From Candidatus Nitrotoga sp. M5 (lineage in GTDB: Bacteria; Pseudomonadota; Gammaproteobacteria; Burkholderiales; Gallionellaceae), in assembly GCF_927904885.1 (NCBI RefSeq), contig NZ_CAKMNW010000034.1:1-45529 (forward strand): DNA of 45,529 nt. Direction: 5' to 3'. Position 1 is the stretch's first letter; the number at the start of each line of letters is the position of its first letter. A program made the translations under genes and the position numbers. The notes beneath the pieces were generated by a model that was given only the letters and a program-made list of their open reading frames with translations, was not told the DNA's origin and ran no database searches. This document shows, one piece after another, positions 37,741-45,529 of this stretch.

Positions 37741-38649
37741 ATGAATAGCGATGCTTTATTAGCATACATGCATTTCCCCAAAGAGCTGTTACGGGCCATT
37801 GTCATTTTGATACTGGCGTGGCTTTTGATGGGGCTAAGTAGCAAGTTGATCCGTATGTTTCGTAGATACATGAATTCGCGCGCAGACTCAATCGAAAAGA
37901 CGCGCCGCATTGAAACATTGGCGAGCGTGCTGCGCTACATAGCCACAGTGGTGATCTCACTGGTCGCGGGCATGCTGGCGTTGAGCGAGCTGGGTATTTC
38001 CATTGCACCTATCCTCGGTGCTGCCGGAGTGGTGGGTCTTGCGGTCGGCTTCGGTGCGCAGAGCCTGATCAAGGATTATTTCAACGGCTTTTTCTTATTG
38101 CTGGAAAACCAGATTCATCAGGGCGATGTGGTCGAAATATGCGGCAAGAGTGGTTTGGTGGAAGATATTACTCTGCGTTATATTCGTCTGCGCGACTTCG
38201 AAGGGAGCGTCCATTACATTCCGAATGGACTGATTACCACGGTTACCAATAAATCGCGCGGTTTTGCATATGCTGTAATCGATGTGAATATCCCTTACAG
38301 CGAAAGCATTGATAAAGCCTATGAAATCATGCGAAAAGTCTCCCAGAAGTTGCGTGCGTCGGAAGCGTTCAGCGCAAAGATAATCGATGACATCGAAATT
38401 GTCGGAGTACAAGAATGGGCGGCGTCGGCGGTCGTCCTGCGCTGTCGTTTCAAAACCGCCACGTTGGAACAATGGGGAGTCCGACGCGAGTTTTTGCGGT
38501 GCATGAAAGAAGAGTTCGATGCGCAAGGCATTCAGATTCCCTATCCTCACATGGATGTGACACTTTATTCCGGACTGGACAAACAAGGCAATGTTCCAGA
38601 ATTTCAGCTGGTCACGCAACGTGATAAGTCATTAGAGGTGAGCAAATAG
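37741..38649 (+). CDS. MscS-family mechanosensitive channel
   Basis: A 302-residue small-conductance channel protein. Three hydrophobic helices lie at about 17-38, 60-85 and 88-125, the last being the pore-lining GAAGVVGLAVGFGAQSLI of MscS. The Sm-like beta domain follows (QGDVVEICGKSGLVEDITLRYIRLRD), then the C-terminal domain. It should release solutes on hypo-osmotic shock. The ATG at 37741 follows GGAG. An in-frame start at 37672 lies against repeat A and is unlikely. Confidence 0.9.
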   Translation: MNSDALLAYMHFPKELLRAIVILILAWLLMGLSSKLIRMFRRYMNSRADSIEKTRRIETLASVLRYIATVVISLVAGMLALSELGISIAPILGAAGVVGLAVGFGAQSLIKDYFNGFFLLLENQIHQGDVVEICGKSGLVEDITLRYIRLRDFEGSVHYIPNGLITTVTNKSRGFAYAVIDVNIPYSESIDKAYEIMRKVSQKLRASEAFSAKIIDDIEIVGVQEWAASAVVLRCRFKTATLEQWGVRREFLRCMKEEFDAQGIQIPYPHMDVTLYSGLDKQGNVPEFQLVTQRDKSLEVSK

Positions 38650-38653
38650 CCGC

Positions 38654-38771
38654 TGTTCCGTTTTTGGGGGATGTTGGCGAGATGCAATGCCAAGCGTTCC
38701 CAGTGTAGTGTGGCTTAGCCACATAAGCGAATAATAACGCTGCAATGCGCACATCAGCGCATTCAAAATGG
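38654..38771 (+). repeat. Dispersed repeat family B, copy 2
   Basis: A unit of about 118 bp starting 5 nt after the mscS stop, homologous along its length to the copy after asd (15003-15120) and in the same orientation to its upstream gene. The palindrome is GTGGCTTAGCCAC (38710-38722). The ends are TTCCGTTTTTGG and ATTCAAAATGG. Differences from copy 1 are spread over the unit, so the copies are old. Confidence 0.75.
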
Positions 38772-38847
38772 TGATGACGGTTGCTTCCTCACTCCTTAGA
38801 GCATGCTTCACGAATTTAACCCTTAATATAATAAATGGAGACAACGT

Positions 38848-39618
38848 ATGAAAGTATGTGCAGCATTACTGCTTCTGGTAATCATTGGAACTTGGGGAAA
38901 CGCGCAAGCAGACGAAGTGAAACGAGATGGTAAATGGCGAGGAAGTGGTGGGGCAGCTTTGTCAATTTCTTCCGGTAATACTCGCAGCAGCAGTATTAAT
39001 CTTACAGCTGATGCCGCACGCGTGACACCGGTCAACAAGTTGACACTAAATAGCCAGATTCTTGGAAGTCGTTCTGAAAGCAATGGACTTACCTCTACTA
39101 CAGCCAACCAGTGGGCTGTCAGTACTCGCTATGACCACAATATTTCGCCACATGTGTTCGGCTTTGGCGGGCTTAATTTAAATCATGACCAAATTAAACT
39201 TTTGGCCTTGCGCAGCGTGGTCAGTGGCGGCTTGGGTTACCATCTAATAAAGTCGGAAGATCATCAATTTGATATCTTTAGCGGATTTAGTTATAAGTCC
39301 GACAAATACAGCGGATCAGGTATATATATCAATAATCAGTTGAGAACCAGCCTCAATGCAGCAGAGGTGCTATTCGGTGAAGAATCAACCAACAAACTGA
39401 GTGAAACTGTCAGCTTTTCGCAACGTCTGGTAATAAACAGTAGTTTAAACAACACAGGAAACCGCGCCACGTTTAATGCTAGCCTGCTGGTGGCCCTGAA
39501 CAAAACATTGAGCTTAAGTGTGACGTTGCAAGATCGATATGACGGTTTTGTAACAGCCCCACTTAAGAAAAACGATATTTTATTCTTCACGGGTATTAAC
39601 GTTAAATTTGGTGGATAG
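38848..39618 (+). CDS. DUF481 (YdiY-like) outer-membrane protein
   Basis: A 256-residue exported beta-rich protein. The signal peptide (about 1-21, ending NAQA) is followed by WRGSGGAALSISSGNTRSSS, the DUF481 signature. Alternating polar/hydrophobic strands end at INVKFGG, suiting an outer-membrane barrel. Function in the family is unknown. GGAGACA at 38838-38844 lies before the ATG. It converges with parC. Confidence 0.85.
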   Translation: MKVCAALLLLVIIGTWGNAQADEVKRDGKWRGSGGAALSISSGNTRSSSINLTADAARVTPVNKLTLNSQILGSRSESNGLTSTTANQWAVSTRYDHNISPHVFGFGGLNLNHDQIKLLALRSVVSGGLGYHLIKSEDHQFDIFSGFSYKSDKYSGSGIYINNQLRTSLNAAEVLFGEESTNKLSETVSFSQRLVINSSLNNTGNRATFNASLLVALNKTLSLSVTLQDRYDGFVTAPLKKNDILFFTGINVKFGG

Positions 39619-39676
39619 CTCAGATTTAACATGAAAGAAGCCACATTGGGGGCGAATCAAAAGCGGGCTATCGAAA

Positions 39677-39710
39677 AGCCATAGAATTTTAAAGCCATAG
39701 AATTTTAAAG
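39677..39710. repeat. 17-bp tandem duplication and hairpin after parC
   Basis: Two tandem copies of GCCATAGAATTTTAAA lie at about 39677-39709. Their start pairs with the end of parC: AAGCCATAGAA and TTCTATGGCTT (39731-39742, including the parC stop) are inverted. This gives a hairpin of moderate loop downstream of the convergent DUF481 and parC genes. Confidence 0.55.
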
Positions 39711-39730
39711 GGCACCTCTAAAAATTCAAG
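39711..39730. repeat. Solitary end of repeat family A
   Basis: GGCACCTCTAAAAATTCAAG matches the terminal inverted repeat of the copy at 45322-45471 nearly base for base, but no interior or second end follows. The parC stop codon begins 4 nt further on. It may be a remnant of excision or the seed of a terminator. Confidence 0.65.
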
Positions 39731-39733
39731 TTT

Positions 39734-42166
39734 CTATGGCTTCAGCAAAATCACAGATGACTTTGCTTTCATTGGAAGCGTCTTGCCCATTCTGGCTCGT
39801 TTGCCAAAATAAATTGGCAGATCAGTATCTGATAGATTAATCGACTGCTCGCGGTTCCCGTTACTGGTAATGACAGTGACCTTTGGCTTGGCCACTATGA
39901 TTGCTGCAGCCATCTCATCGCCATCCGCGATACCCATTACTACGACCCCCTTGCCACCACCTGAAAGCTGCTTCATTTCAGCCAGAGCGAAAACAAGCAA
40001 CCGACCCGAACGGCTTGATGCGATGATCAGTGATTGCTCAGATGGAGTGAACAGAGCGGGAGGAAGAATTTGTGCATCAGCAATATTGATGAATTGCTTT
40101 CCAGCCTTGTTGCGGCCAAGCATATTCCCGATTGTACAAGTGAAACCGTAACCAGCAGAAGTGGACAAAAATACGTTTTGTTCGGCCGCACCGCACAAAA
40201 CATGAACGATTATTACGCCAGATGCCATGTCTATTAACGAGTTCAGTGGCACGCCTTCACCACGACCGGACGGAAGTTGGTGTACTGGGATGCTGCACAC
40301 TCTGCCGTTGCTGCAAATCACAACGCACTGATCGGTTGTGCGGCACTCGAAAACCCTGCGTAATTCATCGCCATCCTTAAAGGAAGCACCAGACAGATCG
40401 AGACCATGCCCCTGTCGTGTTCGTCCCCAATACTTCTTGGAAATGATTACCGTTATTGGCTCGTCTACGATCTGGGTGGTCAACGTGACGCGTTCGGCCT
40501 GCTTGATGAGGGTGCGGCGATCGTCACCGAAAGTCTTTATGTCGTCATTGATTTCTTTTGCTACAAGTTTATGCATTAACAAATTAGAACCAAGAAGCTT
40601 GTTCAGTTCCTCGCTATCGCGCTTCAATTGTTGCAGCTCGCGCTCGATCTTGATGCCTTCCATCTTGGCCAATTGCCGCAGCCTGATTTCAAGAATGTCA
40701 TCGGCCTGCCGTTCGGATAGCGAAAATCGAGCTATCAGTGCCGCTTTAGGCTCATCAGATGAACGGATCAGGGCGATCACTTCATCCAGATTGAGATAGA
40801 CCGTCATGCGTCCATCCAGAATGTGGATACGATCATTGACCTGGGCAAGTCGATGTTCACAACGGCGGCGTACCGTGGCCACGCGGAACTGTGCCCACTC
40901 ACGAATAATTTCGGTGATAGGCTTTTGTTTCGGTCGCCCGTCGATGCCAATCATCACCATGTTGAGCTGAAGTGAACTTTCAAGACTAGTGTGCGCCAAC
41001 AGTATGCTCATCAGCTCATCAGCTGATTGTCGGCTGGATTTTGGTTCAAACACCAGGCGAACAGCATGGTCCTTGTCTGACTCGTCGGCCACCCTGTCCA
41101 GCACAGATAAAAGAAGTTGCTTGTTTTGCGCTTGTTCCTGTGTCAAAGTTTTCTTGTTGGACTTGATCTTTGGAGTCGTCAACTCTTCGATTTCCTCCAA
41201 TACTTTCTTGGTGGAAATGCCATGTGGTAGCTCGTAGATAGCCACACGCCACTGGCCACGTGCCATGTCCTCAATTCTCCATCGGGCGCGCATCTTCAGC
41301 GAGCCGCGCCCAGTTCTATAGCACTCTTTTATGTCCTGTGCCGAGGAAATAATTTGTCCTCCGCTTGGCAAATCTGGGCCAGAAATCGAGGCTAGTAGTT
41401 CTTCATCAGAGCAATCCGGGTTTCTGGCGCACAGCGCGGCCGCCGTACCGACTTCTCGCAGGTTGTGCGAAGGTATTTCCGTAGCCATGCCCACGGCGAT
41501 ACCGGATGCGCCGTTGAGCAGCACCATGGGCAGTCGTGCAGGCAGCATGGCTGGCTCTTGGAAATGGCCATCATAGTTGGTTTTCATGTCGACCGTACCC
41601 ATGTTTAGCTCAGACAGCAGCAGATCAGCGATGGGTGTCAGGCGAGTTTCCGTGTAGCGCATTGCCGCCGCGTTGTCGCCATCGCGTGAGCCGAAGTTTC
41701 CTTGACCATCGACCAGTGGGTAGCGCAGGGAAAAGCTTTGAGCCAAGCGCACCATCGCCTCATAGGCAGATGAATCGCCGTGCGGATGGAATTTACCCAG
41801 AACTTCACCCACGACGCGTGCAGATTTAACATAATTGCTATTGTGAGCCAGCCCCATTTCACGCATAGCGTAAAGAATACGTCTTTGAACAGGCTTTTGA
41901 CCGTCGCACACCTCCGGCAGGGCACGACCCTTGACGACCGAAACGGCGTATTCCAGATAAGCACGCTCGGCATACTGTGCAAGTGGCACTGAATCACCAT
42001 CGGGTAACGGCGGAAGCGGAGAAAACTGGCGAATATTTCCGCCACCGCCATTGGTTGCAACAGGTTCGGTAATATCTTGTTCGTCCGTGATATTTATTTT
42101 ACCTGATGGCTGTTCTTCATCAGCACTGTTAAATAGTTGGGTTTGTTTGAGATCAGACATCGACAT
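39734..42166 (-). CDS. parC: DNA topoisomerase IV subunit A
   Basis: Breakage-reunion subunit of the type II enzyme that decatenates daughter chromosomes. The 810-residue protein has the nucleophile Tyr171 in AMRYTETRL. An N-terminal tail of about 55 residues precedes the usual start. The quinolone-determining stretch [14 protein letters not shown] keeps Ser132 and Glu136, so no classic resistance change is visible. The C-terminal beta-pinwheel is present. It overlaps the end of parE by 14 nt; ATG 42160 is an alternative start. Confidence 0.93.
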   Translation of the reverse strand: MSMSDLKQTQLFNSADEEQPSGKINITDEQDITEPVATNGGGGNIRQFSPLPPLPDGDSVPLAQYAERAYLEYAVSVVKGRALPEVCDGQKPVQRRILYAMREMGLAHNSNYVKSARVVGEVLGKFHPHGDSSAYEAMVRLAQSFSLRYPLVDGQGNFGSRDGDNAAAMRYTETRLTPIADLLLSELNMGTVDMKTNYDGHFQEPAMLPARLPMVLLNGASGIAVGMATEIPSHNLREVGTAAALCARNPDCSDEELLASISGPDLPSGGQIISSAQDIKECYRTGRGSLKMRARWRIEDMARGQWRVAIYELPHGISTKKVLEEIEELTTPKIKSNKKTLTQEQAQNKQLLLSVLDRVADESDKDHAVRLVFEPKSSRQSADELMSILLAHTSLESSLQLNMVMIGIDGRPKQKPITEIIREWAQFRVATVRRRCEHRLAQVNDRIHILDGRMTVYLNLDEVIALIRSSDEPKAALIARFSLSERQADDILEIRLRQLAKMEGIKIERELQQLKRDSEELNKLLGSNLLMHKLVAKEINDDIKTFGDDRRTLIKQAERVTLTTQIVDEPITVIISKKYWGRTRQGHGLDLSGASFKDGDELRRVFECRTTDQCVVICSNGRVCSIPVHQLPSGRGEGVPLNSLIDMASGVIIVHVLCGAAEQNVFLSTSAGYGFTCTIGNMLGRNKAGKQFINIADAQILPPALFTPSEQSLIIASSRSGRLLVFALAEMKQLSGGGKGVVVMGIADGDEMAAAIIVAKPKVTVITSNGNREQSINLSDTDLPIYFGKRARMGKTLPMKAKSSVILLKP

Positions 42167-44126
42167 TTACTTCATTCCCGTGATATTCGAGCCAAGCTCT
42201 CCTTGAGCCTGACTCTTGTTTAGCCATGAGCATGGTCATGATTTTCTCCGTCGCTGCAAACGAAGTGTTGTCCAGCTCAACACATAACGCTCGCCGCGTA
42301 TCTGGGTTCATGGTTGTATCCCACAGTTGATCAGGATTCATCTCGCCTAGTCCTTTAAAGCGTGAGGTTGACCAAGCTCCTTCGCGTATTTTGTCTTTTC
42401 TCAAGTGATCCTCTATTGACACAAGTTCGCCTTCATTCAATGCGTATATCTTGCGCATTGGCTTTTTGCCTTGAGCAGGAACATCAACGCGGAACAGGGG
42501 CGGCTGCGCGAGGAAGATATTTCCGTTCACGACTACTCGAGGAAAATGTCGGAAGAACATCGTCAATAGCAAAGTTGTAATATGGGAACCGTCCACGTCA
42601 GCGTCGGACATAATGTAGATACCTTTGTAGCGCAGACCAGACAGGTCAACTTTATCATTCATTCCGTGTGGGTCCACCCCGATCGCCACGGCGATATCAT
42701 GCACTTCCGCATTGGCGAACAGTCTGTTACGGTCGACCTCGAAGGTGTTGAGTACCTTACCGCGCAACGGAAGAATAGCCTGAAATTCTTTATTGCGCCC
42801 CTGCTTGGCAGAGCCGCCAGCGGAATCCCCCTCAACAAGAAATAGTTCGTTCCGTTCAGGATTGAAATCTGCCGCATCGGTGAGCTTGCCTGGCAGCACG
42901 GCCAAAGAAGATCCTTTCTTTTTCTCCACTTTTTGTGCCGATTTCATTCGGCTCTGCGCCTGCTTGATTGAAATTTCTGCGATGCGCTTGCCATACGCGA
43001 TATTTTCGTTCAGCCACAGCAAGAGCGGGTCACTGACCATCGTCGAGACCAGCTTCAATGCGTTGCGCGATATCAATTTTTCTTTTGTCTGCCCTTGGAA
43101 TGAAGGGTCTAGTACCTTTGTGGAGAGAGCGAAACTGACGCGATTGAACACATCGTCAGAGGTCAGCTTTACCCCTTTCGGCATCATGCCGTGCAGCTCG
43201 ATGAAGCTCTTAACGGCATTGAAAACGCCGTCACGCAAACCAGAATCATGTGTTCCGCCAGACCAGGTTGGAATCAAGTTTACGTAGGACTCTCTGGTGA
43301 TGGCACCTTCTTCAGTCCAGGCAACTGCCCATGACGCACCTTCGCCCTCAGCGAAGTTATCGTCCCCGCCCTTTGGGATGAAGCGCTCCCCTGAAAAAAT
43401 GGGTGCGGCAAGCATGCTATCTTCTTCCTGAGAGGACAATGCCTCGGTCAGATAGCCGCGCAGGCCATCAGGATAAGACCAAGATTTGGTTTCGCCGGTA
43501 CTTTCGATATTAAAAGTAACATTTACGCCTGACAACAATACCGCTTTAGAACGCAGGACACGCTCCAGCTGCACCATATTGATAGTTGGCGCATCGAAAT
43601 ACTTGGTGTCTGGCCACACCCTTACGGTGGTGCCGGTCTTGCGTTTTGGGCACTCGCCCTGTTTGAAAAGTGGTTTCAGCGCGACCCCATTGTCGAAGCG
43701 TATCCTGTACTCGCCACCATCGCGCTGCACGATGATTTCAACAGCCGCTGAAAGGGCGTTGGTTACTGCGACGCCGACACCGTGTAACCCGCCTGAAAAC
43801 TTGTATGCGCCACCGGCATCCTTATCGAACTTGCCTCCGGAGTGCAATACGGTAAATGCTACCTCGACGACCGAAACACCTTCCTCTGGATGGATGCCAA
43901 CGGGAATTCCTCTGCCATCGTCCTGAATGGACACGGAACCATCAGCAAATGCTGTTACGGTGATATTTTTGGCGAATCCGGCCAAGGCCTCATCGCAGGC
44001 GTTATCGACTACCTCGGTGACGATGTGATTGGGATTGTCCAGTGTTGTATACATACCAGGACGCTGACGTACGGGTTCTAGACCTCGCAGAACCTTAAAG
44101 GATGATTCATCATAATTAACGCTCAA
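42153..44126 (-). CDS. parE: DNA topoisomerase IV subunit B
   Basis: ATPase subunit of topoisomerase IV, 657 residues. The GHKL ATPase part shows [19 protein letters not shown] and [15 protein letters not shown]. The Toprim part shows [18 protein letters not shown] and [10 protein letters not shown], including the acidic metal triad. The start is TTG at 44126, preceded by AGGAG at about 44135. It is followed by parC with overlapping ends, an operon arrangement common for this enzyme. Confidence 0.93.
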   Translation of the reverse strand: MSVNYDESSFKVLRGLEPVRQRPGMYTTLDNPNHIVTEVVDNACDEALAGFAKNITVTAFADGSVSIQDDGRGIPVGIHPEEGVSVVEVAFTVLHSGGKFDKDAGGAYKFSGGLHGVGVAVTNALSAAVEIIVQRDGGEYRIRFDNGVALKPLFKQGECPKRKTGTTVRVWPDTKYFDAPTINMVQLERVLRSKAVLLSGVNVTFNIESTGETKSWSYPDGLRGYLTEALSSQEEDSMLAAPIFSGERFIPKGGDDNFAEGEGASWAVAWTEEGAITRESYVNLIPTWSGGTHDSGLRDGVFNAVKSFIELHGMMPKGVKLTSDDVFNRVSFALSTKVLDPSFQGQTKEKLISRNALKLVSTMVSDPLLLWLNENIAYGKRIAEISIKQAQSRMKSAQKVEKKKGSSLAVLPGKLTDAADFNPERNELFLVEGDSAGGSAKQGRNKEFQAILPLRGKVLNTFEVDRNRLFANAEVHDIAVAIGVDPHGMNDKVDLSGLRYKGIYIMSDADVDGSHITTLLLTMFFRHFPRVVVNGNIFLAQPPLFRVDVPAQGKKPMRKIYALNEGELVSIEDHLRKDKIREGAWSTSRFKGLGEMNPDQLWDTTMNPDTRRALCVELDNTSFAATEKIMTMLMAKQESGSRRAWLEYHGNEVNVDV

Positions 44127-44320
44127 CTAATACTCCTATGTTTTGAAGATGTGCAGCGCAAGGCGTTCGGGATATTGCATCTCGATTCGCAGGATTCGCA
44201 AATGACCGAACGCAAAATTGAAAAATTGCATAATAGAGCCATAATCGTCAGGAAGAAAGGTGCGCTACAATACATTGTGATTGTTCATTTTGCTACAACT
44301 TGAATTCCAGGAGAAAAAAT

Positions 44321-44362
44321 ATGCAACTATCAATAGAAAGGGGGATTTCATGGCAGTACTGA
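44321..44362 (+). CDS. Possible 13-residue upstream ORF before the Sel1-repeat gene
   Basis: The strongest ribosome-binding site in this gap (AGGAG at about 44309-44313) serves an ATG at 44321, not the Sel1 gene. The frame (MQLSIERGISWQY) runs 13 codons and stops at 44360-44362, overlapping the Sel1 ATG at 44350 in another frame. It may couple or limit Sel1 translation. Confidence 0.35.
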   Translation: MQLSIERGISWQY

Positions 44363-45279
44363 CACCTCAAGCTTTGGCTAAGGCTTATGAGGACGGGATG
44401 AAATTAATCGACCGCAAGGACTATATCAATGCTGCTGCATCATTAAAAAATGCAGCGGAGCATGGCCATGTAGAAGCGCAATTTTATCTGGCGGGTATGT
44501 ATGCCGATGGTCAAGGGATTAGAAAAGACTATCAACAGGCTATGCATTGGTATCGTAAAGTCGCAGACCAGGGTTTTGCAGAGGCTCAATTCAATTTGGG
44601 TGTTATGTATTACAAAGGGCAGGGCGTTGAACCAGACTACGAGCAGGCCTTGCATTGGTATAACAAGGCTGTAGAGAAAGGAGATGCATTAGCACAATAC
44701 ACGCTGGGCATTATGTATGAAAAAGGCCATGGCGTTACGCAGGACTATAAACAGGCTGTGTCATTGATTAGCAAGGCTGCAGAGCAGGGGATTGCGCAGG
44801 CCCAATACAAAATGGGCCTTATGTGTGAAGAAGGTAACGGGATTGTGCAGGATGACGAGCAAGCTGTGATCTGGTATCGCAAAGCTGCAGAGCAAGGCGT
44901 CGTACACGCGCAATTTAAATTGGGATTCATGTATGACAACGGCATAGGCGTTTCTCAAGATACTGAGCAAGTAGTTTATTGGTGGAACAAGGCCGCAGAA
45001 CAAGGCGATGTGGAGGCCCAGAACAATCTTGGCGTCATGTACGACATGGGTTTGGGCGTTCCCCAGGACTACATCGAAGCACATAAATGGTTCAATATTG
45101 CTGGCGCGGGTGGCAAGTGGTTTAAAGTTGCGGGTGAATGGGTCAACAATATTTCTGGTCTGGGTGATGACGCAGATATAGGCAGTGGTTTGGGGATTGT
45201 GGAATCATTTATGACGCCAGATCAAATTGCCGAAGCTCAGCGACGGGCCAGTGAGTGGATGAAGAAACATAATAAGTAA
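44350..45279 (+). CDS. Sel1-repeat protein
   Basis: A 309-residue protein built of six 36-residue Sel1-like repeats at about residues 38-253, each of the form AEQG-x-AQ-LG-MY-G-GV-QDY-QA-WY-KA. A glycine-rich segment and a basic end (DQIAEAQRRASEW) follow. Such solenoids act as adaptors. There is no signal peptide, unlike many bacterial Sel1 proteins, so a cytosolic role is likely. The ATG at 44350 follows AGGGGG closely. An open frame from 44281 would add 23 unlikely residues. Confidence 0.88.
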   Translation: MAVLTPQALAKAYEDGMKLIDRKDYINAAASLKNAAEHGHVEAQFYLAGMYADGQGIRKDYQQAMHWYRKVADQGFAEAQFNLGVMYYKGQGVEPDYEQALHWYNKAVEKGDALAQYTLGIMYEKGHGVTQDYKQAVSLISKAAEQGIAQAQYKMGLMCEEGNGIVQDDEQAVIWYRKAAEQGVVHAQFKLGFMYDNGIGVSQDTEQVVYWWNKAAEQGDVEAQNNLGVMYDMGLGVPQDYIEAHKWFNIAGAGGKWFKVAGEWVNNISGLGDDADIGSGLGIVESFMTPDQIAEAQRRASEWMKKHNK

Positions 45280-45321
45280 TACGACGTAATATCGGAAATC
45301 TCCCTGAGATGCTGACTTTAT

Positions 45322-45471
45322 GGTACCTCTAAAAATTCAAGTTTCCAGGTAAGACAAGGCGCGAGTAAAAAGTTTAAGCGCGGCATATAGTTGAGAAGCA
45401 AGCGATATTTTTCGAGTAATGCCGAAACGGGGTGAGCAGGCTGCTCTCAAAATTGAATTTTTAGCGGTGCC
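45322..45471. repeat. Dispersed repeat family A, copy 2
   Basis: A 150-bp non-coding unit with clear terminal inverted repeats: GGTACCTCTAAAAATTCAA (45322-45340) and TTGAATTTTTAGCGGTGCC (45453-45471), matching at 17 of 19 positions. The interior is homologous to the copy before mscS. No clear target duplication flanks it. The remaining sequence to the window end (45472-45529) shows no gene. Confidence 0.8.
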
Positions 45472-45529
45472 CAATAACCATTCAGCACGTTGATGTGCCA
45501 GATATATTATATATTAACGACAAAAATTC

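Noticed and set aside
40338..40799. Plus-strand open frames inside parC and parE
   Set aside because: Antisense to well-conserved topoisomerase sequence, with no family resemblance.
1..45529. CRISPR arrays, tRNA or rRNA genes, intact insertion sequences, prophage genes
   Set aside because: Looked for spaced direct repeats, cloverleaf T-loop motifs and transposase or phage motifs; found none that hold up by eye. A tRNA scan and profile search would settle it.

Overview
The window looks like chromosome of a betaproteobacterium, most likely in the Nitrosomonadales and perhaps Gallionellaceae-like. This is inferred from gene order and protein character, not from a database search. The main marker is the collinear run leuC - small lipoprotein - leuD - leuB - asd - fimV - truA - trpF - trpB - trpA - accD, which is typical of beta/gammaproteobacteria. 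Base composition is moderate and coding density is normal. I see no rRNA, tRNA, CRISPR array or intact insertion sequence.

Layout. 1-4.7 kb: a small coupled ORF, an HI0933/BaiN-type flavoprotein and aconitase A. 4.7-8.2 kb (minus strand): purT and a diguanylate cyclase gene broken by one frameshift and one amber stop. 8.5-10.3 kb: an Atm1/MsbA-type ABC exporter. 10.5-23.3 kb: the Leu/Asd/FimV/TruA/Trp/AccD block, with an entericidin-like lipoprotein gene between leuC and leuD. 23.6-26.7 kb: a sulfur locus. Its minus-strand arm has a YeeE/YedE subunit, a second YeeE/YedE-like subunit that is frameshifted, and a TauE/SafE exporter. A persulfide-dioxygenase-like protein is divergent from these. 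26.9-27.5 kb: dienelactone-hydrolase family protein.

27.6-34.6 kb (minus strand): a tightly overlapping signalling operon. It runs from a membrane-anchored UrtA-like substrate-binding protein, through a 1377-residue hybrid histidine kinase (Cache-like sensor, HAMP, two PAS, HisKA/HATPase, receivers, HPt) and a truncated receiver with a short ORF, to a two-receiver response regulator. A convincing intrinsic terminator closes it. No ABC permease or ATPase genes accompany the binding protein, so I read it as a sensor rather than a transporter. 35.0-36.9 kb: a cytochrome c with an N-terminal molybdopterin-oxidoreductase-like fold, and xerD. 36.9-37.7 kb: a gene-poor stretch with ORF remnants, hairpins and a dispersed repeat. 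37.7-39.6 kb: mscS and a DUF481 outer-membrane protein. 39.7-44.1 kb: parE-parC. 44.35-45.3 kb: a Sel1-repeat protein.

Two families of short non-coding dispersed repeats occur in the intergenic DNA. Family A is about 150-175 bp with terminal inverted repeats (copies at 37.5 and 45.3 kb, a lone end at 39.7 kb, a doubtful relative at 23.35 kb). Family B is about 118 bp with a central palindrome and inverted ends (copies at 15.0 and 38.65 kb, each just after a stop codon). These repeats, the three damaged genes, the PBP-kinase operon and the sulfur locus are the parts most worth a second look.
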